From positions 36,483-100,482 of the forward strand of contig JABLUY010000133.1 of NCBI GenBank assembly GCA_013306675.1: DNA of 64,000 nt, written 5' to 3'. Below are positions 1-9,721 of the stretch, piece by piece. The translations under genes were made by a program, and so were the position numbers. The notes beneath the pieces were generated by a model. That model was not told the origin of the DNA, made no database searches, and saw only the letters and a program-made list of their open reading frames with translations. This DNA is from Thraustochytrium sp. TN22. Lineage: Eukaryota > Sar > Bigyra > Thraustochytrida > Thraustochytriidae. Position 1 is the stretch's first letter. Each line of letters begins with the position of its first letter.

Positions 1-6
1 CTCCAT
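1..6 (-). CDS. MMPL/RND-type transporter, left-arm copy (first two codons only)
   Basis: Read on the minus strand, bases 6-1 are ATG GAG, the mirror image of the start codon and second codon of the MMPL gene at 27510. The rest of this copy, if it exists, lies beyond the left edge of the window. Confidence 0.5.
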
Positions 7-1436
7 CGCGCCAGCCGCCGCCGCCGCCGCGGCCGCCGCCGTGCGAGCCGCCGTGCGCGGGCCGCCTCAGTGCCGCCGCCCGCGTCGCTGCCGCCGCCGC
101 CCGCGCGCGACTTTGGAGCTCGGGCTTTGTCCGAATCCTGGCGCAGGCCGGGATTCAACGGCGTGATGATGATGAGCTCAACGAACTCGTACCTGCCACT
201 GACAAGGACGCAGTTCGCCGTCTCAGCATGTCAGCATGAGCATGACTGCTCATGAATGCCAGTGAGGCTCACACGGGCGTACTTTTGCGTCGCCGTCAGG
301 CCTGAGCCGGGTCTAGCTAGCTACTAGCTAGAGAGCTAATAAGTAGCTCTACAGCTAGCGCAAGGCAAGGCAAGGCAATGCGAGGCAAGGGAATAGCTCG
401 ATTCGCGCCGCTGGCCCTGGCCAGCACGGGCGGGAGTAGAAAGTTGCGAGAGAGGAGAAGAAGACACCGAACCATTCAGCGACGTCGATTCTAAAGGCCT
501 AGCGGACGCTGCAGTAGACTCCTGCAAACCCCCCGCGGAATTCGCCTGTACTACAAAGAGACTGCCGTACCTCGCATACCTGGCTAGCGCAGAGCTTGAG
601 GACCCATGACTCTAGCTAACGAGCACTCACAGTCAGACTGGCCGCTCCGAGTAGGCCTCGCTGGACCGCTTCTCATACTTCGTTGGACGCTCCTCACTGT
701 GACTGTCACGGTCAGAAACCAATTTGCGCCAGCGCTCTGGTCCCCTGGTTAGAAGTGTCCACTTTCGGGCTACTGCCTCGGAGACAAGCCTGAGATCGAG
801 ATTGGGTCAGTCACACCGGGCAGCTGGTCCAGGCCAGGCATGTGCAGTGTGCACGCAAGCCATGGCCAGGCATCCAGCACTGGGCTTGATCTGTCTTGCA
901 GCGTCAAGTCCCCTTTCAAGTCCCAGCTTCTGTTGCAACTTTCGATCCTCAGGCTGCTCCCCCGAGCAGTACAATCTCGCGACGCGCGAGGAGCCCGAGT
1001 CGGGTCCCGCTTGGCCCGGAGTCGGCCTTCGCGTCGCAGCCCCAGTCCGAGTCCGGGTCCGAGTCCGAGTCCGAGTCCGAGTCCGAGCCAGCGCGCGCAC
1101 ACGGGCCCCGCGCGCACCCGGGTATCGCCGAGAGGGGCGCGCGGCAGTGGCGGCGACGCGCGCGCGCGGCGAGTTTCCCCGGCGGCCGGGCGCGCGTCGA
1201 GACAGGCGGCGGCGCTCGTCAGACCTGACTCCTACTTCCCGCGCGCGCGGCGGTCGGCGGCGGGCGGCGGCTCGGGCTCGCGGCGGCGCGGCGCTCGCGC
1301 GGCTCCGCGGCGCGGCTGGTCCCGGCGCGCGGCGGCGGCGGCGGCGGCATCGGCCTCCATTCGCCTGCTTCTCCATCCCTCCATCCCTCCAATCCATCCA
1401 TCCATCCATCCAGTCTACCCTCGCTCGCGCGCGCGC

Positions 1437-1470
<34 letters not shown>

Positions 1471-1902
1471 GGCGGCGCGAGCGCGCGAGCGGCGAGCGCG
1501 GGCCCGCGGCCCGGCGCGGCGCGGCACAGCGCGGCGGCGCCCGGCAGCAAGCAGGGCAGGGAGGAGAAGGCACGCGGCGGCCTCGGCGCGTGCACCCAGC
1601 GCGCGGGCGGGCGCGGGCGCGCGGGAGGCGGGCGCGCGCGGCGGCGGGCGGCGGCGGCGGCGCGCGGGAGGCGGCGCGCGCGCGGCGCGGCGCAGCGCGC
1701 CACGTGGCTGGGCGGCGCGGCGCGGCGCGGCGCAGCGCGGCGCGGCGCGGCGCGGAGCGGAGCGGCGCGGCGCTGGGCGGCGGCCGGGGCTGCACGCGCC
1801 GGGTGTGCGCGCAGGCGAGCTAGGCTAGCTCGCGCTTGCGCTTGCTAGCGAGCTACGAGCGAGGCGGCGGCCGGGGTGCACGCACGCACGAGCGAGGAGG
1901 AG
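7..1902. other. GC-rich intergenic region, left arm
   Basis: This lies between the divergent MMPL and B55 starts. It holds GC-rich low-complexity DNA with a (GAGTCC)n-like hexamer tract around 1045-1090, a (CATC)n tract around 1387-1412, and CGG-rich runs around 1320-1500 and 1640-1790. Several frames stay open here, but they encode only Ala/Arg/Gly/Pro-rich low-complexity peptides, so I call no gene. It probably contains the promoters and 5' UTRs of both neighbours. Confidence 0.6.
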
Positions 1903-3417
1903 ATGGCGAGCGGCGTGTCGCGCGAGGAGTCCAGCGGGCTGGACTCGGGCGACGGCCGGTCGGAGCCGGAGCGGCCATGGCGGTTCGCGCAGTGGTTCAA
2001 GAAGATGCCGGTGGAGGACTCGATGCCGGACTCGGACCTGCTGAGCGCGGTGGAGTTCGACTCGACAGGGACCTTTTTGGCGAGCGGCGACCGCGGCGGG
2101 CGCGTGGTGGTGCTGCGCGCGGACGAGGGCAAGGAGAAGATCCACTACACGTTCCACTGCGAGTTCCAGAGCCACGAGCCAGACTTCGACTACGTGCGGT
2201 CGCTGGCCATCGACGAGCGCATCAGCAAGATCAAGTTCCTGCCCGGCACGAACGACGCCGTCTTCATGCTGACGACCAACGACAAGGCGATCAAGCTGTG
2301 GAAGCTGCACGAGCGCGAGATCAAGTACACCTCCGGCTTTAACATGACGAGCGACAACGGCGTGCCGCGCGCGCCGCGGCGCACCTCGAGCCTGCGCTTC
2401 CCGCGCAGCGAGACGGTGGAGCGCCTGGTCACGGCGGCGGCCAAGCGCCAGTTCTCGCCCGAGATCCACAAGTTCAATATTCACTCGCTCGTCCCGAGCG
2501 TGGACGGCCGCAGCTTCATGAGCGCCGATAACCTCTGCGTCAACCTCTGGAGCATGGACGTCACGGACGAGGCCTTCCAGGTTGTCAACCTCAAGCCGGA
2601 CGATATGAGCAAGCTCACCCAGTACATCACGGCCGTCGACCTCGACCAGGAGACCTCCAGCACCTTTATCTACGGCACCAACCGCGGCACCGTACGCCTC
2701 TGCGATATGCGCGAGCGCGCACTCTGCGACAGCTCGGCGCTCACGTTCCGCGACCCGGCGCTCGAGGGCAACGAACGCCAGACCTCGGGCGGCGTCAACA
2801 CGGGCCTGCCCAACCGCCCGCTGCTTGGCGACCTCCTCCGCAACATCTCCGACGTCAAGTTCGCGCCCGACGGTCTCGTCGTCGCGCGCGACTTCATGAA
2901 CATCAAGATCTGGGACTTGCGCTACGAGTCTCAGCCGGTCGAGATCATCCCCGTGCATGACTACCTCAGCCCCAAGCTTTGGGAGCTCTACGAGGGCGAC
3001 TACCTCTTCGACTGCTTCGATGTCTCTGTCAACCCCATGGGCATCATGACCGGCTCCTACAACTCCGTCTTCCACATCTACGACCTCGACCGCCGCTCCG
3101 ACACCACCATCGAGGCTTCCAAGGCGCCCTACCCGACAATGCCCATTGTCGCCGCCGCCGAGGACCCCCAGCGCGACAACCGCTTCTCGTACCGCAAGAA
3201 GCGCCTCTCTCGCCCAGGCATTGTCTCTCTGCTCAGCCGCAAGAAGAACAAGCGCGACGGCCGCGGACCCGCCTTCTCCGACGTCGGCGCGCCCGCCTTT
3301 GCTCCGGACCCACAGACTATCAACTACGAGAAGCGGATCACCCAGCTTGCATGGCATCCCAAGGGCAATGCCGCCGCCATTGCTGGCGAGAACAATCTCT
3401 TCATCTACGCGCGGTGA
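1903..3417 (+). CDS. PPP2R2: PP2A regulatory subunit B55 (left-arm copy)
   Basis: The product (504 aa) is the WD-repeat B55/PR55 regulatory subunit of protein phosphatase 2A, which selects substrates of the PP2A holoenzyme in mitotic exit and signalling. The start is the ATG at 1903; the frame is open upstream, but only a GTG lies there. Family hallmarks are the stretch EFQSHEPDFDYVRSL, the adjacent FMLTTNDKAIKLWKLHER, and near the C-terminus ISDVKFAPDG, KIWDLRYESQPVE and MTGSYNSVFHIYDL. It is slightly longer than animal B55 (about 450 aa), mainly through an acidic N-terminus and a Lys/Arg-rich insert near residue 440. It is convergent with the SMI1-like gene. An identical copy is at 24099-25613. 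Confidence 0.95.
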   Translation: MASGVSREESSGLDSGDGRSEPERPWRFAQWFKKMPVEDSMPDSDLLSAVEFDSTGTFLASGDRGGRVVVLRADEGKEKIHYTFHCEFQSHEPDFDYVRSLAIDERISKIKFLPGTNDAVFMLTTNDKAIKLWKLHEREIKYTSGFNMTSDNGVPRAPRRTSSLRFPRSETVERLVTAAAKRQFSPEIHKFNIHSLVPSVDGRSFMSADNLCVNLWSMDVTDEAFQVVNLKPDDMSKLTQYITAVDLDQETSSTFIYGTNRGTVRLCDMRERALCDSSALTFRDPALEGNERQTSGGVNTGLPNRPLLGDLLRNISDVKFAPDGLVVARDFMNIKIWDLRYESQPVEIIPVHDYLSPKLWELYEGDYLFDCFDVSVNPMGIMTGSYNSVFHIYDLDRRSDTTIEASKAPYPTMPIVAAAEDPQRDNRFSYRKKRLSRPGIVSLLSRKKNKRDGRGPAFSDVGAPAFAPDPQTINYEKRITQLAWHPKGNAAAIAGENNLFIYAR

Positions 3418-3810
3418 GGGAGCGAGCGAGCGAGCGAGCGAGAGACTGACCAATGGATCGGCAGGCGGGCTCCAGATGCTGGGCCTGGGCATGAGGCGCG
3501 GCTGCCGTGCTATGATGTGTGTTGCAGGAAGGCAGATGAGGAGCGCCCAGCGCCTGCGACCTCGGGGGACTCACGGAGTCAGAACGCCTGGTGCGGGGGA
3601 GGCGAAACCCCTCTCGCGTGGCCAGGATGCGTGTTAGCGGATGTGATCATGAGTTTCTTTGTTGTTGTTTTGGTAGGTTTCGGCTTGGCGTTCTTGTCCC
3701 GCGCGTGCGGTAATTTGCGCTTGCGCAAGTCCGAGGCCTGGCTGCTATCATGTGCAGCAGCACAACCACAGCGGTTGGCTCTGCAGCACCCGTACGTACT
3801 TGAACATGAC
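3418..3810. other. Convergent intergenic spacer, left arm
   Basis: The 393 bases between the stop of B55 and the stop of the SMI1-like gene contain a short (GCGA)n tract just after the B55 stop and nothing else I can identify. Confidence 0.6.
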
Positions 3811-4416
3811 TCACTTTTTACGTGCACAGGCAGGCGCATCCTGCGCGCGCTCCACCATGCCAAGGTCTTCAATGTACTCGAGCTGCGCACTCAGGAGTGC
3901 GTCGCGGTAAGTCTCGAGATACGTTGCGAGGCAGAGCGCCTCGCGCGCCTGGACCCGGTTTCCCTCATCCTCATCAGTGTCAGCGGCAATTACGAAGACA
4001 CCGCCCTTGTGGTCGTGCTCGCCCGCACACAGGAGATCGCCGTCTACATTCTCGGCAAAGGCAACGAGGCCGCAGCCTGGCAGCCTGCACACATCGGCGG
4101 GCCTGCGCAAAGTATACTCGTAAAACCAAATTTCACCCGCCTCTGCGTCCCAGCAGCGCAGAAGGTCGCGAAGGGCGTCCGGACCCGGCACGGCGTCCAC
4201 GGCGTCCTCATATGCGGCAGCAGGCCTTTCGCAAAAGCTGCGGAAATAGCTCGCAATATCCTTGCAGACCTGACGCACCTCCTTGGGGAAGTAGCTGATT
4301 TCGCCGTCGCGCCGGTTCTCATGCTCAATCACCTTGACGTTGGCCACGCCCTCGCAGAGCGCCTCCTCGTGCGAGGCGTTCTTGGCCTCCACATCCGCGC
4401 ACTTGCCTTCCGCCAT
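3811..4416 (-). CDS. SMI1/KNR4 (SUKH)-like small protein (left-arm copy)
   Basis: A 201-aa soluble protein with no signal peptide or membrane segment. The start ATG sits in a good context (ACC ATG G). The central part carries a hydrophobic-beta pattern (GLVAFAENVDGDLLCAGE, then GGVFVIAADTDEDEG) followed by an amphipathic segment ending YLETYRDALL. This order resembles the SMI1/KNR4 or SUKH fold, where a GDGNLL-type strand is followed by a regular helix. The resemblance is by eye and weak. If right, it would be a protein-protein interaction module, but no partner can be inferred. It is transcribed in the same direction as the RSP2-like gene, 255 bases downstream of it. An identical copy is at 23100-23705. 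Confidence 0.7.
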   Translation of the reverse strand: MAEGKCADVEAKNASHEEALCEGVANVKVIEHENRRDGEISYFPKEVRQVCKDIASYFRSFCERPAAAYEDAVDAVPGPDALRDLLRCWDAEAGEIWFYEYTLRRPADVCRLPGCGLVAFAENVDGDLLCAGEHDHKGGVFVIAADTDEDEGNRVQAREALCLATYLETYRDALLSAQLEYIEDLGMVERAQDAPACARKK

Positions 4417-4671
4417 GGTGCTGCGATCGATCGAGCTCCGTGCAGATGGTGCGCAGCTGCACCACTCTCTGCATCATTCTACGCCAACGCCGCCACGCCA
4501 CGAAAATGACTGTGGCCGTTGAGTGAGGAGGGCCCTGGTGACATGTGTCCCCTTGGCAAAAATCGGCAAATCATCACAGCATCTCTGCAAGCACGTCTTC
4601 CCTGTTGACGCGAACAGCAAACGCGAACAACAAAATGCAAACAGTGCAAACGCGAACAGCACGAAATATTC

Positions 4672-6618
4672 TTACTCCTCTTCGGCCTCGGCGGCAGCGG
4701 CAGCCTCAGCCTCAGCCGCCGCGGCAGCGGCAGCGGCCGCCGCGGCCTCCTCCTCAGCGGCAATGCGGGCGGCCTCAAGTTCCTCGAGCTTGGCAAGATG
4801 CGCAGCGCGCGCCACGAGCGACTCAAGGGCAGCGATGAGGAGCTGCAAGAGCGGGGCAATCCATGCGGGCTCGTCCTGCGCGAGGTCCTGGGCCTGAGCC
4901 TCCTCGAGCAGCGTGGCGGCCTGGTCCGCGAGGAGCCCGCAGGCGGACGCGGAGCCCGGCTCGGTTGGGTCAAACCCTGCGAGGCAGGCAAGCCAGGCAG
5001 GGTGGTCCTGCGCCTTGAGCAGCGCCCAGGTGAGGTCCTCGACGGGTTGTGCGCGCAGGTCCGGCACAGAGGCGCGGAGCAGCACCCGGAGCGCAGCCTG
5101 GACATGGTCCTCCGGCTCGATGCACAGCTTGATGGACGCGCGCAGGTGATCCTGCCACCAGTCGGCGGCGGCGGCGACGGCCTCCTGTAGCGCCTTGAGC
5201 TTTGCGTGTGACTCGCTAAAGGCGACAGCCTCGGCGAGCGGCTCCTCGGGCTCCGCCGCGGCAGCAGCCTCGGGCTCGGCGTCGGCCTCGGCCTCCGCGT
5301 CCCCTTCCGAGGCCGACGCCGAAGCCGCGGCTGCCTCGGCGGCCTGCTTGGCCTCCTCCGCTGCCGCGGCCTGCAGCGCCTCGATGGCGGCCTGGACCTG
5401 ATCCTGGGCCGCGGTCTGGTGCACGGCGACGAGCTCCTTGTTGGCGGCGTTCAGCTCGAGCAGCGTGTCGCGGTGCTGCATCTCGGCCTGATAGCGGGAG
5501 TCCTCGGTGGTGCTGAGCGCGTCGCCGAGCGAGGCAGCGAGGCGGCGCACGAGGTCGATCTCCTTCTCCGGAAGGCCTTCCACAAAGGCGTCGGACCCGA
5601 TGGTGTCGAGGCAAAGCACGTAGGCGCCGTCCTCGAGGTTGGCGCGCCAGCGCTTGGGCGGCACCTCCACCTCGGCAGCCTCGGAAGCCGCCTCGCCGTC
5701 CTCGGCCGCCTCCGGCGCTGCCTCGACATTCTCCTCGGCGTTCTCCGCCTTCTCCTCATCGCCGCCGCCCTCTTCATCGGTGGTCTCCTCCGCGGGATCG
5801 GGCACGATGAGGCCGCCATCTTCGGGGATGGCGTTCTTGTGTACCGAGCGCTTGAAGGGCACGTGCACGGCGAAGAAGGACCCGAGCGTGGGCACACGTC
5901 CAAAAAAGGGCACACGGTCGTCGCGCAGCACGTTGGTCACGTGCACGCACTTGGGCAGCTTGGGCGGCGTGGGCTCCTGGTTCCCGGCCGCCTCAGCGTC
6001 CGCGGCGTCGTCCGGGCTCTCCGCATCGTCCTCCAGCGCCTCATCCGGTTTGAGGACCGCGAACGGGAGCGGCGCGGTGTCTGCCTCGTCGTCCGAAGGT
6101 GCGCGCAACGTCTTGCCCTGAATCGTTGGGTCAGAGGAGCACACGAAGCGCAAGCTGCCATCCGGGAGCTGCTTGGCAAGGTAGACCGCCTCGGCGCTGG
6201 TGTGGCGCGCCACAAAGTCGACAGTGTCGGCGAGCCTCTGGTCGACGCGCAGTGCGAGATCGTCAGCAAGGCCGGCGAAGCTGGCCTTGCCATGCGCGTC
6301 CTCGTTAAAGTCGGCCGCACAAGGCTCGGCGAGCGCTGCGGCCTCGGTCTCCACGTTGGCCGCGGCGGCCGCCTCGGCGCGCTGGTTCGCCTCGTCGCGC
6401 TCCTCGGCCTGTTGGCGAAGCACCGCGACGCCGCGTGCGTCCTCTGCCGCCTCGTTTACGCGCGTGGCCTCGCGGTCGGCCTGCTCAGCGGCTTCCACGA
6501 AGTGAATGAGGTGCTTGCCCAGGAAAGACACGGAGTCCTCCGGCTGCCGCCGCGCGCACTCGGCCAGCGCGGCCGTCAGCGCGTCGCCCACATTCTGCTT
6601 CAGCCACGCCGCGTCCAT
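4672..6618 (-). CDS. DPY30-motif and GAF-like protein, RSP2-like (left-arm copy)
   Basis: A 648-aa acidic, Ala/Glu-rich protein. Residues 5-42 form a DPY30 motif (WLKQNVGDALTAALAECARR, then FLGKHLIHFVE), the dimerisation and docking helix pair that binds amphipathic helices. A segment from about residue 130 (DTVDFVARHTSAEAVYLAKQ, then SLRFVCSSDP) looks like the start of a GAF domain, interrupted by long acidic inserts and resuming near ANLEDGAYVLCLDTIG. DPY30 plus GAF is the combination reported for the flagellar radial-spoke protein RSP2, so an axonemal role in zoospores is my inference. The C-terminus is an Ala/Glu coiled coil. The start is ATG at 6618; an earlier in-frame GTG was not used. 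Confidence 0.8.
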   Translation of the reverse strand: MDAAWLKQNVGDALTAALAECARRQPEDSVSFLGKHLIHFVEAAEQADREATRVNEAAEDARGVAVLRQQAEERDEANQRAEAAAAANVETEAAALAEPCAADFNEDAHGKASFAGLADDLALRVDQRLADTVDFVARHTSAEAVYLAKQLPDGSLRFVCSSDPTIQGKTLRAPSDDEADTAPLPFAVLKPDEALEDDAESPDDAADAEAAGNQEPTPPKLPKCVHVTNVLRDDRVPFFGRVPTLGSFFAVHVPFKRSVHKNAIPEDGGLIVPDPAEETTDEEGGGDEEKAENAEENVEAAPEAAEDGEAASEAAEVEVPPKRWRANLEDGAYVLCLDTIGSDAFVEGLPEKEIDLVRRLAASLGDALSTTEDSRYQAEMQHRDTLLELNAANKELVAVHQTAAQDQVQAAIEALQAAAAEEAKQAAEAAAASASASEGDAEAEADAEPEAAAAAEPEEPLAEAVAFSESHAKLKALQEAVAAAADWWQDHLRASIKLCIEPEDHVQAALRVLLRASVPDLRAQPVEDLTWALLKAQDHPAWLACLAGFDPTEPGSASACGLLADQAATLLEEAQAQDLAQDEPAWIAPLLQLLIAALESLVARAAHLAKLEELEAARIAAEEEAAAAAAAAAAAEAEAAAAAEAEEE

Positions 6619-7474
6619 GCTGGCGACGGCCTCCTGCACCGCTCCGGGTGCTCTGCGTGCTCTGCGAGCCTGAGCTCTGCGAGCTCCGCAAGCTTCTCGA
6701 GCTCCGTGAGCTCCGCTCTGCCAGGCCGCGCGGCAGCCACGCCGCTCGCTGGCTGACGCAGCGCGGCACTTGATCGATCGCGCGTGCTACTTGGCGACAG
6801 GCGACGGTCGCGCTACATGAGATGTCATAAGTTGTCATGCAATGGTGTGTGCTTGTAACGGCTTGGTGTGCGCGGACCAAACCCGGCGGCGGCCGCGGCC
6901 GGCGACGGGTCACGGTCGGGCCGGCCGTGTCAGTGCGCTCACAGGAGGCTCACTCAGGCTCACTGGCACTCACGTCAGGCATACACTAGGCCTAGCCCCA
7001 GGCTCTGCAGTGAGGCCCGGGCTTCACTAAAATTTGGCTGCGCATTTTGAGAGAGACGACATGCTCGCTACTGCTCTTTGCTTGGCGTTTGCACAGAGAA
7101 AGGCACCTCCAGGGTTTACTGCATGCCGCTGGCGGACGGAACCAAGGTCTGCTGTGTTGAGGTGAAAGAAGCAGCAAGCAAGCAAGCAAGTGTCATGCCA
7201 CGCAACCACAACAAGTCTCTTCAGTCAGTGTGTCATCACTGATGAGAGAAAGAATCCAAGAAAAGATGTGAGAGGAGAAATGTATCTGTCATAATCAGAG
7301 AGAAGGTAGTAAACTGGATCAGCTCTCGCGAGCGGCGACCTGGCGTAATGTGAGAAGGGTTGCCATGACGCCGCCCAACTTGCGAGCGATCGCAAGGTAA
7401 GAATTGGGGGAAGTGGAAAGGGGGAAAGAGGCAGAAAGGAAGAGGGAGAGGAGAAGAAAAAAAAAGGATGGCCG
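6619..7474. other. Intergenic region between RSP2-like gene and histidine kinase, left arm
   Basis: The 856 bases between the kinase stop and the RSP2-like start contain a short (CAAG)n tract at about 7172-7189 and a purine-rich run near 7440-7470. No coding signal is seen. It should hold the kinase 3' UTR and the RSP2-like promoter. Confidence 0.6.
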
Positions 7475-9547
7475 TCACGGCGAGTTGGTGACGCCGGTGT
7501 GCTTGGCAACGGCCTGGAAGAGCGCGTCGCGCTTGATGGGCTTGATGAGGAAGTCGTTGCAGCCCGCCGCCATACAGCGGTCGAGATCATAGCCACTGGA
7601 GAAGGCAGTGAGAGCGATGATAGGAATGTGCGCGGTGCCGGCCTGACGTTCGAGATCGCGAATGGCGCGGGTAGCACCGCAGCCGTCAAGGCGCGGCATC
7701 TGCAAGTCCATGAGGATGAGATCAAAGGGCGTGTCAGTGGCGCGGTTCTTGAAGAGGGAGACAGCGTCGACGCCGTCTGCGGCGGTTTCGACCTTGATGG
7801 AGGCAGACTCGAGGAACGTGCGGAAGATGAGCTGGTTGACGTTGTTGTCCTCGACGAGGAGCACGCGCAGGCCGCGCTCGGCGAGACCGTGCGTAAGAAT
7901 GACGGGCTTGGCGGCGTGTGCGCCGCGAGCCTTGCCAGAGGCGCCCGTGCCCTGGGCGACGAGGCTGGCAATGCCATCCTCGTGCAGACGCACCTCGAGC
8001 ATGGGAGTGTCGGAGGGGACGTCAAGGGGAATGGCGAGCGTAAAGCAGGTACCCCGGCCGACCTCTGAGGCAAAGGTGATCTCGCCGCCAAAGAGCCGCG
8101 CGATGCGCTGACTGAGCGGGAGACCGAGGCCCGTGCCGCCGTAGTTGCGCGAGATGGAAGGGTCGGCCTGGCAAAAGGGCTTGAAGATGCGCAGCGCCTT
8201 GTCGGCCGGGATGCCGACGCCCGTGTCGATGACTTCAAAGTGCAGCATCTGGCGAGATGGCGCGGAGGTCCCGAGCGGCGCGCCCCTGACGCGTAGCGTG
8301 ATGCGGCCACCCTCCTCGGTGAACTTGATGGCGTTGCTGGCCAGATTGATGAGGATCTGCGCGAGGCGGCCCTGGTCGCCGAGTGCGCGCGCCGGCACGC
8401 CCTCCTGCACGTCGACGACCCAGCCGATCTTCTTCTGCAGGGCACGCGGGCCCATGAGCTCGAGCACGCTCTCGAGAAGCGTGTGCAGGTGGATCTCGCC
8501 GCGCTCGAGCTCGAGCGCGTTGGCCTCGACCTTGGCGAGGTCGAGGAAGTTGTTGAGCAGCTTGAGCAGGAGATCGCCGGACCGCGAGATCTTGTTGACG
8601 AGCTCGCGCTGCTTGTCGCTGAGGTCGGTGTCGAGGATGAGCTCGGAGAAGCCCAGGACCGAGACGAGCGGCGTGCGGATCTCGTGCGTCACGACGCTGA
8701 GCATATCGGACTTCTCGCGGCTGGCGGCTTCCGCGATGCGACGCGCCTCGTCCGTGGCGGCCCTGGCGGCGCGCTGCGCCGTGACGTCGGCGCACATGAG
8801 TAGGACGCCCTCTGGGTGCGCCGAGGTGCTGGCCGCGAGCACGAGGCGCCCTTCGTCCAGGACGAACTCGCGGTCGCGCAGTGGGCCGGCGTCAGCGCCA
8901 TCACCGCGCATGGCCTCTAGCGCCGTCTGAATCAGGGTCGTGGCCTCTGGCCGCAGCGACTGCGCAAAGCTGCCGCGCAGCTCGGCCTCGGGGTTGAGCG
9001 CGAGCGCGCTGCGGAACGCGCGGTTCGCCAGCAGCACGCTGCCGTCGTCCGCCACGAGCGCGAGCAGCTCGCGAGTGCCGTCGAAGAAGGCCTGCAGCGC
9101 GGCCAGGTGCTGGTCCGTGCTGAGGCGGCCGGCCGACCGCTGGCGCTTGTTCGCGCGCCCGGGGCTGCCGTTGCTGTGGAGCGTGAGGCCGTCGTCGCGG
9201 GTGCTGCCCTCGGGCGCGGCTCCCTCCTCGGCGTCGCGCCCCTCGCGTCGTTTCTTGCCGTGGTTCTGGCCGCTGCTCTCACTGCCGCTGCCGCTGGCCT
9301 CCGAGCCGTCGTTGTCCGCCTGCACGATGCCCTGCTCGCTGCCGCCGAGCGAGGCCGTGGTGAAGGTCGCGCTCGACGCCACGGACCTGCCGTCGCCCTC
9401 GGACGCGGCGCTCTTGCTCCATCGCCGCGCGCCCTCCGCCAGCCTCGCCTCCTCGCCGCCCAGCGACGCCGTGCGGACCTTCATCCCCGCCCTCGCGCCC
9501 GCGCCGCCGCCCGCGTTCACGTCTGCCGCCGCCGCTCGCCGTGGCAT
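7475..9547 (-). CDS. Hybrid histidine kinase, PAS-HisKA-HATPase-receiver (left-arm copy)
   Basis: A 690-aa protein counted from the ATG at 9547; a longer open frame upstream starts at a GTG and encodes poly-Ala, so I left it out. Order: disordered Ser/Gly-rich N-terminus with a basic stretch; a PAS-like domain (about 155-270, beginning ALQAFFDGTRELLALVADDG); HisKA with the phospho-accepting His in HEIRTPL (His288); a HATPase with N box NLASNAIKFT, G1 DTGVGI, F box FKPFCQAD and G2 GGTGLGL; a receiver with acidic pair VEDNN, phospho-accepting Asp614 (MDLQMP) and Lys669 (LIKPI). All catalytic residues are present. There is no membrane segment, so it should be a cytosolic sensor starting a His-Asp phosphorelay; the ligand is unknown. 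An identical copy is at 17969-20041. Confidence 0.93.
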   Translation of the reverse strand: MPRRAAAADVNAGGGAGARAGMKVRTASLGGEEARLAEGARRWSKSAASEGDGRSVASSATFTTASLGGSEQGIVQADNDGSEASGSGSESSGQNHGKKRREGRDAEEGAAPEGSTRDDGLTLHSNGSPGRANKRQRSAGRLSTDQHLAALQAFFDGTRELLALVADDGSVLLANRAFRSALALNPEAELRGSFAQSLRPEATTLIQTALEAMRGDGADAGPLRDREFVLDEGRLVLAASTSAHPEGVLLMCADVTAQRAARAATDEARRIAEAASREKSDMLSVVTHEIRTPLVSVLGFSELILDTDLSDKQRELVNKISRSGDLLLKLLNNFLDLAKVEANALELERGEIHLHTLLESVLELMGPRALQKKIGWVVDVQEGVPARALGDQGRLAQILINLASNAIKFTEEGGRITLRVRGAPLGTSAPSRQMLHFEVIDTGVGIPADKALRIFKPFCQADPSISRNYGGTGLGLPLSQRIARLFGGEITFASEVGRGTCFTLAIPLDVPSDTPMLEVRLHEDGIASLVAQGTGASGKARGAHAAKPVILTHGLAERGLRVLLVEDNNVNQLIFRTFLESASIKVETAADGVDAVSLFKNRATDTPFDLILMDLQMPRLDGCGATRAIRDLERQAGTAHIPIIALTAFSSGYDLDRCMAAGCNDFLIKPIKRDALFQAVAKHTGVTNSP

Positions 9548-9680
9548 GGACACGCTCAGGCCGGCGGTCTTCAAGGCCGCCGCCAGGCTCCGTTCGGGGC
9601 GCTCTGCCCTGCGGACGCTGCGCCTCGGGGGGCGCCGCGCCTCGCGCCGGCCGCGGGCCGCCCTGCCGCCCTGCCCGCCT

Positions 9681-9721
<41 letters not shown>

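Noticed and set aside
724-1848. Overlapping long open frames in all directions before the B55 gene
   Set aside because: They arise from the GC-rich composition and CGG repeats; none shows a non-repetitive protein.
1825-3492. 555-codon minus-strand frame overlapping B55
   Set aside because: It is antisense to a clearly recognised B55 gene; the Val/Ala/Arg/Asp-rich product is a composition shadow.
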